Source: Halonatronomonas sp964558325 (GTDB taxonomy: Bacteria; Bacillota; Halanaerobiia; Halanaerobiales; Halarsenatibacteraceae). From it: 64,000 nucleotides of DNA. Position 1 is the first letter of the stretch, and each line of letters opens with the position of its first letter. The position numbers and the translations under genes are program-made. The stretch spans positions 57,780 to 121,779 of the forward strand of contig CAZLCX010000003.1 of NCBI GenBank assembly GCA_964558325.1. Reading direction: 5' to 3'. This document shows positions 1 to 7,777 of this stretch, piece after piece. The notes beneath the pieces are model-generated. The model was given only the letters and a program-made list of their open reading frames with translations, did no database searches and was not told the origin of the DNA.

Positions 1-672
1 TCTTTCCACCAACTTATGTTTTGCGCTACCCTTTGTTGAAAATGATAGCATGGCAACCTTTGGATCTATACCTGCTATTTTTCTAGCAGTTCTGGCACTG
101 GCAACTGCTATCTCACCTAAAGTATCAGCATCAACTTCTGGATTGACGGCACAATCAGACATAATTAATTTACCATCCTGGCCAAAACTTTTATCAGGTA
201 CAATCATCATAAACGCCCCGGATACTGAATTAATTCCAGGAGCAGTCTTAATAATCTGTAATGATGGTTTTAAAACATCTCCTGTTGGATTGGCAGCGCC
301 TGCCACCATTCCATCAGCCCTACCAGCTTTAACCATCAAAGTACCATAATATATTGGATTTTCAACCATCTCTATGGCATCTTCTCTGGTTATGCCTTTA
401 TGCTGACGTAACTCAACAAAAAGATCAATCAAATCTTCTTTCTCATCTGATTCCTCAGCAGGATCAATTATCCTGCAATCTGTAAGTCCAACTCCTAACT
501 CTTTTCCATCAGCTAAAATTTTCTTTTCATTTCCTAGTAAAACAATTTCAGCTATTCCACCAACAACTAATTTTGATGCCGCCTTTAAGATTCTACTATC
601 TTCCGTTTCTGGTAAAACGATAGTTCGTTTTAAAGCAGACGCCCTTTCTTTAATTTCATCTAAAAATGACAT
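1..672 (-). CDS. pta: Phosphate acetyltransferase, 3' end outside window
   Basis: Phosphate acetyltransferase interconverts acetyl-CoA and acetyl phosphate in fermentative acetate formation. Reading the minus strand from ATG at 672 gives 224 residues without a stop before the window edge. It starts MSFLDEIKERASALKRTIVL and carries the family segments VLPETEDSRIL (about 19-29), NPIYYGTLMVKAGRADGMVAGA (about 106-127) and a PDKSFGQDGKLIMSDCAVNP block (about 159-178). The family is usually about 330 residues, so the C-terminal third lies left of position 1. The start is preceded by a GGGGGG ribosome site. It is divergent from tmcAL across a 166-bp gap in which I found no convincing promoter for either gene. 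Confidence 0.95.
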   Translation of the reverse strand, partial: MSFLDEIKERASALKRTIVLPETEDSRILKAASKLVVGGIAEIVLLGNEKKILADGKELGVGLTDCRIIDPAEESDEKEDLIDLFVELRQHKGITREDAIEMVENPIYYGTLMVKAGRADGMVAGAANPTGDVLKPSLQIIKTAPGINSVSGAFMMIVPDKSFGQDGKLIMSDCAVNPEVDADTLGEIAVASARTARKIAGIDPKVAMLSFSTKGSAKHKLVER

Positions 673-838
673 AAATTCCCCCCTACCTTGCTGTAAAATA
701 AATTCTTTGATATTATTAAGTTAATTGAATAGTTATAGTGAAAAATCTTTCAATATACTTAATTCAACATAATTCTTTAGAATCCTGCTAAAATAATAAA
801 GTAAAACTAGTCAAATTTTTTTGAAAATAGGTGATATC

Positions 839-2089
839 ATGCAGACTACTGGGTTAATAGTCGAATACAACCCCTTTCATAATGGCCATAATTACCATTT
901 AAAGGAGTCTAAAATAATTACTGATAATCAACCATCTATCGCAATTATGAGTGGCAATTTCACCCAGAGAGGTGAGCCTGCCCTTTTTGATAAGTGGGTC
1001 AGATCTAAAATGGCAGTCCAGGCTGGAGTTGACCTTGTTTTAGAATTACCTACTACCTATGCCATTAGAAGTGCCGAATATTTTGCCAGAGGGGCAGTTT
1101 TAAGTCTGGCCTCTACTGGCCTGGTAAATAAGATTGTCTTTGGCAGTGAAAAAGGCCAGTTACAGATTCTTAAAAAGATTTCCAGTCTTTTAGTTTCAGA
1201 GCCTCCAGAATTTAAAGAAAAGCTTAAGCAAAATTTGAAGAGTGGTCTTTCTTTTCCCCAGGCCAGGGCTGAAGCCATCAGAGAATTACTTGGAGAAGAA
1301 GCTTATAAAATCATTAGTAAACCAAATAATATCTTAGGAATAGAATATTTAAAGGCAATAAAAGAATATAATCTGCCCATAGAAGCTGAGACTATTGCAA
1401 GAATAGATAGCAATTATCATGACCAGAGCCCAGGAAATACTAATATTACAAGTGCCACTGCCATCAGAAAATTAGTCTATCAGGGGAAAATAAAAACTGC
1501 TTCTAAATATATCCCTGAATCCAATCAAGAAATCTTTATTAATAATTTTGACAAAAACAGAGGCCCAGCCAGGCTAAAAACCTGGCAGAGTTATAGTTTA
1601 TTTAATATTAGAAGTCTTGATAAAAATGAACTTTTAGATATTCCAGGGTTTGGAGAAAACCTAACAAACTCAATCCTGAATCTAAGAAATAAAGTTAATA
1701 CTTATCCAGAACTAATTGAAAGTCTAACTTCCAAAACATATCCTAAAAGCAGAATCCAGCGAGCAATAACACAGGCTTCACTAAGATTAAATAAAAGTAA
1801 ATATAAAAAATTTAATCTTATAAAACCAGCTTATTTAAGGGTACTTGCTGTTGGTGAAAAAGGAAAAGTTATATTATCAGAACTTGCCAAAACCACTAAA
1901 TTACCAATAATTATTCAACCAGCAGACTATTTAAGTTTTCCAGATTTCAATACTTCAAACAAATTAAAATATCAACTATCTTTAGATATAAATGCCAGTA
2001 ACCTCTATTCTCTAATTATCCCGGCTAGAACAGCCAGAAACGGTAATAGAGATTTTACTGAGCGTCTAATTGACTTAAAAGATCATTAA
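839..2089 (+). CDS. tmcAL: tRNA(Met) cytidine acetate ligase TmcAL
   Basis: TmcAL uses ATP and acetate to acetylate the wobble cytidine of elongator tRNA-Met. The 416-residue product opens with a nucleotidyltransferase-type motif, GLIVEYNPFHNGH (residues 5-17), and has the family's SGNFTQRGEPA segment near residue 40. A TTG at 821 is in frame, but ATG at 839 is chosen because AGGTGAT (829-835) sits just before it and the family motif begins right after the Met. The 3' end overlaps the convergent SepM-like gene by 35 bp, so the two transcripts could interfere. Confidence 0.92.
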   Translation: MQTTGLIVEYNPFHNGHNYHLKESKIITDNQPSIAIMSGNFTQRGEPALFDKWVRSKMAVQAGVDLVLELPTTYAIRSAEYFARGAVLSLASTGLVNKIVFGSEKGQLQILKKISSLLVSEPPEFKEKLKQNLKSGLSFPQARAEAIRELLGEEAYKIISKPNNILGIEYLKAIKEYNLPIEAETIARIDSNYHDQSPGNTNITSATAIRKLVYQGKIKTASKYIPESNQEIFINNFDKNRGPARLKTWQSYSLFNIRSLDKNELLDIPGFGENLTNSILNLRNKVNTYPELIESLTSKTYPKSRIQRAITQASLRLNKSKYKKFNLIKPAYLRVLAVGEKGKVILSELAKTTKLPIIIQPADYLSFPDFNTSNKLKYQLSLDINASNLYSLIIPARTARNGNRDFTERLIDLKDH

Positions 2090-3053
2090 AATTAGATGAT
2101 TTAATTATCTCAATGTCTATATCAAGATTTTCTAGATTAACTCCATGTTCTTCTGGCAGAATAAAACTATTTATATCGGCTTCCCTGGCAGCCAGAATCT
2201 TTAATCCCTCGCCCCCAACTCTACCAATTTCGCCTTCAAAATTTATAGTACCAGTTCCAGCAAATTTATTACCTCTGGTAATATCCTCTTCAGTTAATTG
2301 ATTATATATCTCCAGAGAAAACATTATTCCTGCTGAGGAGCCTACAATATTTTCTGAAGAAAAGTTGACTAATTCAGGCATTTCATAATCCAGATCTGCT
2401 GTAGTTATATAGACACCAATGGAAGATCGGCCAGCTTCTTCAGGATGTTCATCTGTAACAATTTCAAACTCCTTAATATCTTCACCTCTTTTCACCTCAA
2501 GTACAATTTCAGTTCCAATCGGATAAGATTTAATTTGTTCAACTGCCTCTGAAGCAAGTTCTACTTTTGTATCATTTATCTTTACGATAATATCATCAGG
2601 CTTAAGAATATCTTCGGCCTGTCCTCCTTCAACTAATTCAACAACCTCTACCCCTTCACCTGTCATCTCAACCTCATAACCAAGTTCTTTATAGGCAACT
2701 GCCTGGGCAGATAACTTACTCTCATCCATCATTTCATCCATAAGATTTAAGTACTCTGTCTCAGACATCCCAGGTGGGATAGCAGAACTGACTGGAGTCA
2801 GTTCCTTGTTCTTTGAGGGGAACAAATAAAATATAGCCACATCCCAGAAGGAAGCCCTCCTTTGATTGACTGAGGTTAAATAAAAACTTCCCCAGTCATC
2901 TTCTCTTTGACTATCTTCTACAGTTATTATCTCATCCAATCTGATTGCCGGTCCTGGCTCAGAGATAAGATACTGTGACGGTATAAAATTTACTGCCACA
3001 AATAATATCAGTAAAATACCAATTACTTTATTTCTACGTGGAATTCTCTCCAT
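2055..3053 (-). CDS. SepM/YlbL-family membrane-anchored PDZ and Lon-type serine protease
   Basis: This is a 332-residue secreted protease. An N-terminal membrane anchor (about residues 10-28) is followed by a PDZ domain (about 120-200) and a Lon-like peptidase domain. The Ser-Lys dyad is visible as GSSAG (Ser near 240) and GGEGLK (Lys near 285). Relatives process peptide pheromones or other exported substrates at the outer face of the membrane. ATG at 3053 is preferred over the ATG at 3062, because the latter lies inside the ribosome site (AGAGGATGG). Pairing with tmcAL is common in Firmicutes (ylbM-ylbL), but here the genes converge. The substrate cannot be read from sequence. Confidence 0.88.
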   Translation of the reverse strand: MERIPRRNKVIGILLILFVAVNFIPSQYLISEPGPAIRLDEIITVEDSQREDDWGSFYLTSVNQRRASFWDVAIFYLFPSKNKELTPVSSAIPPGMSETEYLNLMDEMMDESKLSAQAVAYKELGYEVEMTGEGVEVVELVEGGQAEDILKPDDIIVKINDTKVELASEAVEQIKSYPIGTEIVLEVKRGEDIKEFEIVTDEHPEEAGRSSIGVYITTADLDYEMPELVNFSSENIVGSSAGIMFSLEIYNQLTEEDITRGNKFAGTGTINFEGEIGRVGGEGLKILAAREADINSFILPEEHGVNLENLDIDIEIIKSSNFNDLLSQLDAQ

Positions 3054-3075
3054 TAAAACCATCCTCTAAAAACTA

Positions 3076-3610
3076 TTATTGTGGAAGTTTAACAATAAAT
3101 TTGCTGCCTTTACTTTTATTTTCTAGATAAATATTGCCTCCCAGTGCAGCAACAATTTCTCTGGTAATTGCCAGGCCAAGTCCTGAACCACCAGTCTTTC
3201 TTGATCTCGATCGATCAGTTCGATAAAACCTCTCAAAGATTAAATCCTGCTCAGCTTCTGGAATCCCGATACCAGTACCTTCAACCCCAATCTTTAAATC
3301 AGCTGCTTCTAAATTAACACTTACTTCAACCCAGCCATCTGCTTCAGTATATTTTAAAGCATTAGATATAAGGTTATTTAAATAATTTCCAGTTCTAGAA
3401 GTAATATAAAGCTATTTATTTCATTTCTAAAACTAGCTGTCTGTTCGGCAATTTCAGAATAAATAGCGGGCTGACCATCTCTTTCAGGCCAGAACAAAAC
3501 TCCAAAATCACTATCATTAATCACAATATTATAACCCTCGCTTAAATCAGCATCTTCAACAGGGAGTATTTTTCCTGCATCTTATCCAATTCCTTTCCTG
3601 ATAAAATACC
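3076..3610 (-). pseudogene. Remnant of a sensor histidine kinase
   Basis: The minus strand holds pieces of one broken sensor kinase. From 3412 to 3076 it reads an HATPase end with the N box (NNLISNALKYTEADGW), the G1 box (EGTGIGIPE), the F-box region (IFERFYRTDRSRSR) and the G2 box (GGSGLGLAITREIV), ending in LPQ and a stop. From about 3580 to 3410, in another frame, it reads part of an extracytoplasmic sensor domain (AGKILPVEDADLSEGYNIVI, then FGVLFWPERDGQPAIYSEIA) running into hydrophobic NSFILLL. Between them the membrane segment, HAMP and HisKA with the phospho-His are missing and the frame is shifted. A further frame change lies near 3585. No response regulator is adjacent. Confidence 0.8.
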
Positions 3611-3683
3611 ATTCTAATTATATCAGATACTTATCTAAAAATAAATAAACCACTTTGCAAAACATTTTAATTTAAATCGAATT

Positions 3684-3721
3684 AAAAAAATTAAAGCCAG
3701 CAAAAACTCCTTGCTGACTTT
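3684..3721 (-). terminator. Rho-independent terminator of the yedE operon
   Basis: Arms 3711-3721 and 3693-3703 form an 11-bp stem on the minus strand (one G-U pair) around a 7-nt loop, followed by a run of T on the minus strand (A run 3684-3690 as printed). It lies about 145 bp past the DUF3343 gene and is the first terminator in that direction. Confidence 0.7.
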
Positions 3722-3759
3722 GATAAATATACAAAATCTATCTTCTTTCTAACAGGGAC

Positions 3760-3792
3760 CTGCTGGTTACCCGACGGTTACCTGCCGGTATC
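3760..3792. repeat. Three tandem 11-nt units
   Basis: Three consecutive 11-nt units, CTGCTGGTTAC, CCGACGGTTAC and CTGCCGGTATC, lie in the AT-rich gap between the kinase remnant and the DUF3343 gene. The period and CTGCNGG core recall the larger array at 45903-46001. A period of 11 is not compatible with coding. Function unknown. Confidence 0.5.
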
Positions 3793-3867
3793 TCTTTCAA
3801 TATTTCACAAAGTTTTATTTATGTATAATATACAGTTCGATTGTATTTTATACAGAATTGATGCATT

Positions 3868-4113
3868 TTATTTACAGGGGATAGCCTGATATCCATCTTG
3901 ATTCTGATAACAGCCTTCTAACTCAATACCCTCATTCAATAAAATAATTCCTGGTTTTTCAATCTTATCAAAATTAGCAGCTAAGGCATAACCACAGGAA
4001 GAACTAATCTTCCGGGGTACCGGTTTTAACTGACATTCTATTCCCTCTACTTTTAAATGCTTTTCAGCCCTCATTGCATCATTTGTTGTTGGAAATGTAA
4101 ATAATAAATTCAA
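3868..4113 (-). CDS. DUF3343 putative Se/S carrier-like protein
   Basis: An 81-residue protein of the DUF3343 family (also called the Se/S carrier-like family). It starts MNLLFTFPTTNDAMRAEKHL and has the typical PRKISSSCGYAL segment with Cys near residue 40, a candidate chalcogen-binding residue, plus a second Cys in the ELEGCYQ segment. It is the last gene of the yedE-tusA-DUF3343 operon, 57 bp after tusA. This neighbourhood (YedE, TusA-like, DUF3343, cysteine desulfurase) is known from selenium-using bacteria, so a role in handling reduced selenium or sulfur is inferred. Confidence 0.8.
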   Translation of the reverse strand: MNLLFTFPTTNDAMRAEKHLKVEGIECQLKPVPRKISSSCGYALAANFDKIEKPGIILLNEGIELEGCYQNQDGYQAIPCK

Positions 4114-4170
4114 AATCTATCTCCCCAATCTATAATATATAATATTAATTAAACTATTTGCCAATCTAAA

Positions 4171-4380
4171 CTATTCAGTTAATAAATGATACTGCCGACC
4201 ATCTTCCTCTTCTTGATAAACAATCCCGGCTTTCTTTAAAAATTTACCAACATTCTCCCTGGCAACTTCAGTATCAACAATAATATCTAAATCTTTATCC
4301 CCTGCTTCTACAGCCTGCTTAACTAATAATACAGGTTGCGGGCAGGAAAGTCCAGAAGTATCAATTAACTTTTTAGGCAT
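4171..4380 (-). CDS. TusA-family sulfur (selenium) carrier protein
   Basis: A 69-residue TusA/SirA-like protein with the sulfurtransferase motif GLSCPQPVLLVKQA near the N-terminus. The CPxP Cys carries a persulfide or perselenide in this family. ATG at 4380 is chosen (MPKKLIDTSGLSCP), with GGGGGG upstream. It overlaps the yedE stop by 8 bp, so the two are probably translationally coupled. In many selenium loci a TusA domain is fused to a C-terminal DsrE-like domain (YedF); here the carrier is a free TusA domain with a separate DUF3343 gene after it. Confidence 0.88.
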   Translation of the reverse strand: MPKKLIDTSGLSCPQPVLLVKQAVEAGDKDLDIIVDTEVARENVGKFLKKAGIVYQEEEDGRQYHLLTE

Positions 4381-5467
4381 TTGAGCTGGCCCCCCTTCTT
4401 TTAGTAGCAATCTCCTGATTATTTTTAGTTATATTAACCCAGGCCAAAATAAAAAGGGCAATTATTATACCAATTGTGGCAGTTCTACCATTAAAACCAA
4501 CTCCCTCAGGACTGCCAGCAAGCTGAAAATTATGAGAGATTGCTGCCCCAAAGATCATCCCAAAGACCGCTATAACTGAGTCAATATTCCCTTCACCAGC
4601 CAGAATGGTCTGTCTTAAAGGACAGCCACCTAACATGATAGCTGAGATTCCAACTACAAACATCCCCAGAAAGTTCCAGAGATAATCAGTATGGGCTACA
4701 GCCTGACCGGTAAAACCAGGATTAAATTGACCAAAGGCAAGATTTGTTCCAGTAGCAACAACTATAATTGCAACCATCCCTTTAAACAAATCGAAATCCT
4801 TGACTAAGATAATATCCCGAATAGCACCGGCAGAACAGATCCTACTTCTCTGGGCCAGGCCTCCAATTATCAGGCCAACAACTAAGGTAATCCATAAAGG
4901 AGCAAAGTGGGAACCAGGTCCGCTTTCACTTAAAAAGATAAATTCTGGATTTATTACCCTTAGCAAAAGCAGGCCAACAGCAATAATCGGGAATAAATAA
5001 CCCTTGGTATCCCTTTCTGTGCTTGCCCTTCCTAAAGAAAAACCCATCTTTAAAAACTGGGTTGCCAGATAAACCCCGGCAATAAAACCAAATAAACCAC
5101 TGATAGCTGTCCAGTCTCCACCACTTAACCGTAAAACCATTCTCCATGGACATCCTAAAAATACTAAAGCTCCAATCATCATGGTAGCTCCTAAGAAGAA
5201 CCTGGTAAAGGGTGACGAACCTGATTGAACCCTATATTCACCTTTAACTAAATTTGCAATAATAAAGGCTCCGATTATAAATCCTACAATCTCTAATCTA
5301 ATATTCTGAACCACCCCAGCCCTATGTAATCCCAGTCCACCGGCTACATCTCGCCAGAAACAGGCCAGACAGATCCCCATATTTTCTGGATTACCCAGGG
5401 CCATCAATAAAGCCCCTGAGAAACCGATCACAATTCCTGTTAAAATTATTACTCTACTCTGTTTCAT
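4373..5467 (-). CDS. yedE: YedE-family putative selenium/sulfur transporter
   Basis: A 364-residue multi-pass membrane protein with two YeeE/YedE repeats. Conserved Cys motifs are visible: NMGICLACFWRD (about 29-40), FLGCPWRM (about 103-110), QRSRICSAGAIRD (about 205-218) and MLGGCPLRQT (about 278-287). Such proteins import thiosulfate or related chalcogen compounds. The subfamily next to TusA, DUF3343 and a cysteine desulfurase is the putative selenium transporter; the substrate here is inferred from that context. It heads a three-gene operon and is divergent from the desulfurase gene. Confidence 0.87.
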   Translation of the reverse strand: MKQSRVIILTGIVIGFSGALLMALGNPENMGICLACFWRDVAGGLGLHRAGVVQNIRLEIVGFIIGAFIIANLVKGEYRVQSGSSPFTRFFLGATMMIGALVFLGCPWRMVLRLSGGDWTAISGLFGFIAGVYLATQFLKMGFSLGRASTERDTKGYLFPIIAVGLLLLRVINPEFIFLSESGPGSHFAPLWITLVVGLIIGGLAQRSRICSAGAIRDIILVKDFDLFKGMVAIIVVATGTNLAFGQFNPGFTGQAVAHTDYLWNFLGMFVVGISAIMLGGCPLRQTILAGEGNIDSVIAVFGMIFGAAISHNFQLAGSPEGVGFNGRTATIGIIIALFILAWVNITKNNQEIATKRRGASSNA

Positions 5468-5518
5468 TTTAACCCCCCAAAAAAGTAATGTGAATATTTT
5501 ATTATAACTTTCGAACTG

Positions 5519-5547
5519 ATTATAACATAATTTTTTAAATCAATAAA
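5519..5547 (-). promoter_or_regulatory. Sigma-A-type promoter for yedE operon
   Basis: On the minus strand TTTATT (5547-5542), a 17-nt spacer and a perfect TATAAT (5524-5519) lie about 50 bp before the yedE start, in the shared gap with the divergent desulfurase gene. Confidence 0.5.
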
Positions 5548-5596
5548 CCATTTTTATAAAATAAATAAAAAGTTTTTATAAATTCCCTAAAAAAAC

Positions 5597-5626
5597 TTGA
5601 ATTAATGGTCCCTTTAGAGATATAAT
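5597..5626 (+). promoter_or_regulatory. Sigma-A-type promoter for the cysteine desulfurase gene
   Basis: TTGAAT (5597-5602), an 18-nt spacer and TATAAT (5621-5626) lie 60 bp before the GTG start. Together with the opposite promoter at 5519-5547 this makes a divergent control region of about 220 bp that could be co-regulated. Confidence 0.6.
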
Positions 5627-5685
5627 TAACATAATGAATTAAATTAATGATAAATATAAGTTAAATAAATAAGGAGAGATAAATC

Positions 5686-6837
5686 GTGGAGACTATTTAT
5701 TTAGATAATTCAGCAACTTCCTACCCGAAACCAGACCAGGTAATAGAAGCCATCTGCCATTTCATGCAAAATATAGGAGCCAACCCAGGTAGAGGCGGCC
5801 ATACCAGTTCCCTCTCTGCCAGCAGATTAATCTTAGAAACCAGGGAACTAATTGGAGACTTCTTTGGGGGGAGGTCTCCAGAAGAAGTAATCTTAACCCA
5901 GAATATTACCCATGCTTTAAATATTGTAATCAAAGGCTATTTAAATAAAAATGATCATGTGATTACTACAAAATATGAACATAACTCAGTCCTGCGCCCA
6001 TTAAATAGCTTAAAATCAGAAAAAAATATCAGTTATGATTTTCTGCCAGTCTCACCAGAAGGAGATTTCGACCTAAATACCCTGGATAAATTAAAAAAAG
6101 AAAATACCAGACTTATAATCATCAGCCATGCTTCAAATGTCAGCGGAGTTATTTTAAATATTAAAAAGGCAGTCGACTGGGCAAAATATAATGATATCCC
6201 GATAATGATAGATACAGCCCAGACAGCTGGAACCTATAAATTTAACTGGCAGGAATTAAATGCTGATTTCATTGGTTTTACAGGCCATAAAGGCTTTATG
6301 GGACCTGCTGGCACCGGCGGCCTGATCATCTCTCAAGAAATGGTAGAAAAAACCAGACCATTTATTGAAGGTGGAACCGGCAGCAAATCAGATCTTTTGA
6401 CCCAGCCTGAGCTTCTCCCTGATAAATACGAAGCCGGCACCCAGAACAGTCCTGGTATTGCCGGTCTCAATGCAGCTTTAAAATTTATCAGGCAGACAGG
6501 AATTGAAAATATCGATAGTAAAATCAAAGAAAATTACAGACTTCTCCATCAGGGCTTATCAGAACTTAAGGGAATCAATATTATCGGTCCCCAGAATTTA
6601 AAAAATAAAGTCAGCACAATTTCATTAACATTTACTGATCATGACCCGGCTGAAATAGGTTTTACTATTGATAAAAATTATGGAATCATGGCCAGAACCG
6701 GGCTCCACTGTGCCCCCCTGGCCCATAAAACCCTTGGCACCTACCCTGAAGGGACCCTGCGACTGAGCCCTGGATATTTTACAACAAAAAACGAAATAGA
6801 AAAAACAATCCAGGCCTTAAAAGAAACAATTACTTGA
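5686..6837 (+). CDS. Cysteine desulfurase family protein (selenium cluster type)
   Basis: A 383-residue PLP-dependent class V aminotransferase that removes sulfur (or selenium) from cysteine (selenocysteine). Seen in sequence: N-terminal YLDNSATSYPKP, GANPGRGGHTSS, the PLP lysine in FTGHKGFMGPAGTGG (about residue 204), and the active Cys in ARTGLHCAPLAH (about residue 343) followed by GTLRLSPGYF. GTG at 5686 follows AAGGAGAGA at good spacing. The gene is divergent from yedE-tusA-DUF3343, which fits delivery of sulfane sulfur or selenium to those carriers. It is not the housekeeping IscS/NifS type, as no iscU or thiI follows. Confidence 0.88.
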   Translation: METIYLDNSATSYPKPDQVIEAICHFMQNIGANPGRGGHTSSLSASRLILETRELIGDFFGGRSPEEVILTQNITHALNIVIKGYLNKNDHVITTKYEHNSVLRPLNSLKSEKNISYDFLPVSPEGDFDLNTLDKLKKENTRLIIISHASNVSGVILNIKKAVDWAKYNDIPIMIDTAQTAGTYKFNWQELNADFIGFTGHKGFMGPAGTGGLIISQEMVEKTRPFIEGGTGSKSDLLTQPELLPDKYEAGTQNSPGIAGLNAALKFIRQTGIENIDSKIKENYRLLHQGLSELKGINIIGPQNLKNKVSTISLTFTDHDPAEIGFTIDKNYGIMARTGLHCAPLAHKTLGTYPEGTLRLSPGYFTTKNEIEKTIQALKETIT

Positions 6838-6840
6838 TTT

Positions 6841-6886
6841 TTTAGATAATCATACTCAATTTTTCATCTTATCTAAATTAATTTTT
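6841..6886 (+). terminator. Terminator hairpin between convergent desulfurase and lysR genes
   Basis: A perfect 9-bp inverted repeat (6841-6849 with 6869-6877) around a 19-nt loop is followed on the plus strand by TTAATTTTTC. The long loop makes it a moderate terminator. Its plus-strand tail overlaps the end of the convergent lysR gene. Confidence 0.5.
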
Positions 6887-7762
6887 CAAATAATCATAAA
6901 ACCTGTTCAATAGCTTTTCTTCTAACCGACCCTTTTCATAAATCAAATATAAATGTCTGCTCAAATTAAGTTCAGGGGTTTCAATAATTTTTACCCTACC
7001 AGTCTTTTCAGCCTTGTCAGCAGCCATTCGAGACACAAAAGAAGTTCCTAAACCAGATTCTACAGCTGATATAACAGCCTCTGTACTGCCAAACTGATAG
7101 CTAACTTTAAAATCCTTCAGGGAGTAACCTAGCTCTCTGAAGGCTTCAAGCATAACCTTCCTGGTGCCTGAGCCCTCTTCCCTGACAACTAAATCATATT
7201 TTATTAATTCACCAATTTCAACTTCAGCTTTACCAGCCAGAGGATGCTCCACTCCAACAATATATTTAAGCTGATCATCTTCAACAGCTTCTGCTAAATA
7301 TTTATCAGAATTTAGCTTTTTACCAATAATAATAAGATCAACCTTACCTAAGGTTAAAGCCTCAACCATATCCTGGCTGTCACCACTTGTCACATCTACT
7401 TTAATATTGCTATAATTCTCTTTAAATTTAGCTAATTTCCCAGGTAAAAAATAAACACCAGGAATAGTACTGGCTCCAACTTTAATCCTGCCTGTGTCCT
7501 TATTTGTAAGCTGTGAGATTTCTAGTTCAGCTTTATCCCATCTTCTTAATATTTCTCTAGACTGCCTGTAAAGAATTTTGCCTGCCTCAGTTAAATAAAT
7601 AGTACCTTTAGATTTTCTTATCAGTTCCGTCTCAAAATGCTCTTCAAGGGACTTAATCTGCATACTAACTGCAGGCTGAGTCAAATTCATCTCTTCAGCA
7701 ACCTGAGAAAAACTGCCGATATCACAGAGCTTAATAAAAATCTTTAAAGTATTAAGTTTCAT
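6878..7762 (-). CDS. LysR-family transcriptional regulator
   Basis: A 294-residue LysR-type regulator: winged HTH at residues 1-60 (FSQVAEEMNLTQPAVSMQIK) and an effector domain from about 90 (VGASTIPGVYFLPG; REEGSGTRKVMLEAF; STEAVISAVESGLG). It lies 15 bp after dsdA on the same strand and converges on the cysteine desulfurase gene. Two readings are possible: the selenium-metabolism-associated LysR subfamily, which sits in such clusters, or a local regulator of dsdA. The sequence resembles CysB/CbbR-type proteins and I favour the first, without proof. Confidence 0.88.
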   Translation of the reverse strand: MKLNTLKIFIKLCDIGSFSQVAEEMNLTQPAVSMQIKSLEEHFETELIRKSKGTIYLTEAGKILYRQSREILRRWDKAELEISQLTNKDTGRIKVGASTIPGVYFLPGKLAKFKENYSNIKVDVTSGDSQDMVEALTLGKVDLIIIGKKLNSDKYLAEAVEDDQLKYIVGVEHPLAGKAEVEIGELIKYDLVVREEGSGTRKVMLEAFRELGYSLKDFKVSYQFGSTEAVISAVESGLGTSFVSRMAADKAEKTGRVKIIETPELNLSRHLYLIYEKGRLEEKLLNRFYDYLKN

Positions 7763-7777
7763 AATTTACCCCCTGTT

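Noticed and set aside
50..349. Plus-strand 99-residue reading frame
   Set aside because: It is antisense to pta, whose conserved protein is read on the minus strand.
673..838. Divergent promoters for pta and tmcAL
   Set aside because: Several TTGAAA/TATAAC-like boxes exist but none has a proper 16-18 nt spacing; no call made.
821..2089. tmcAL starting at TTG 821
   Set aside because: AGGTGAT at 829-835 lies downstream of it and serves ATG 839; the family motif begins just after that ATG.
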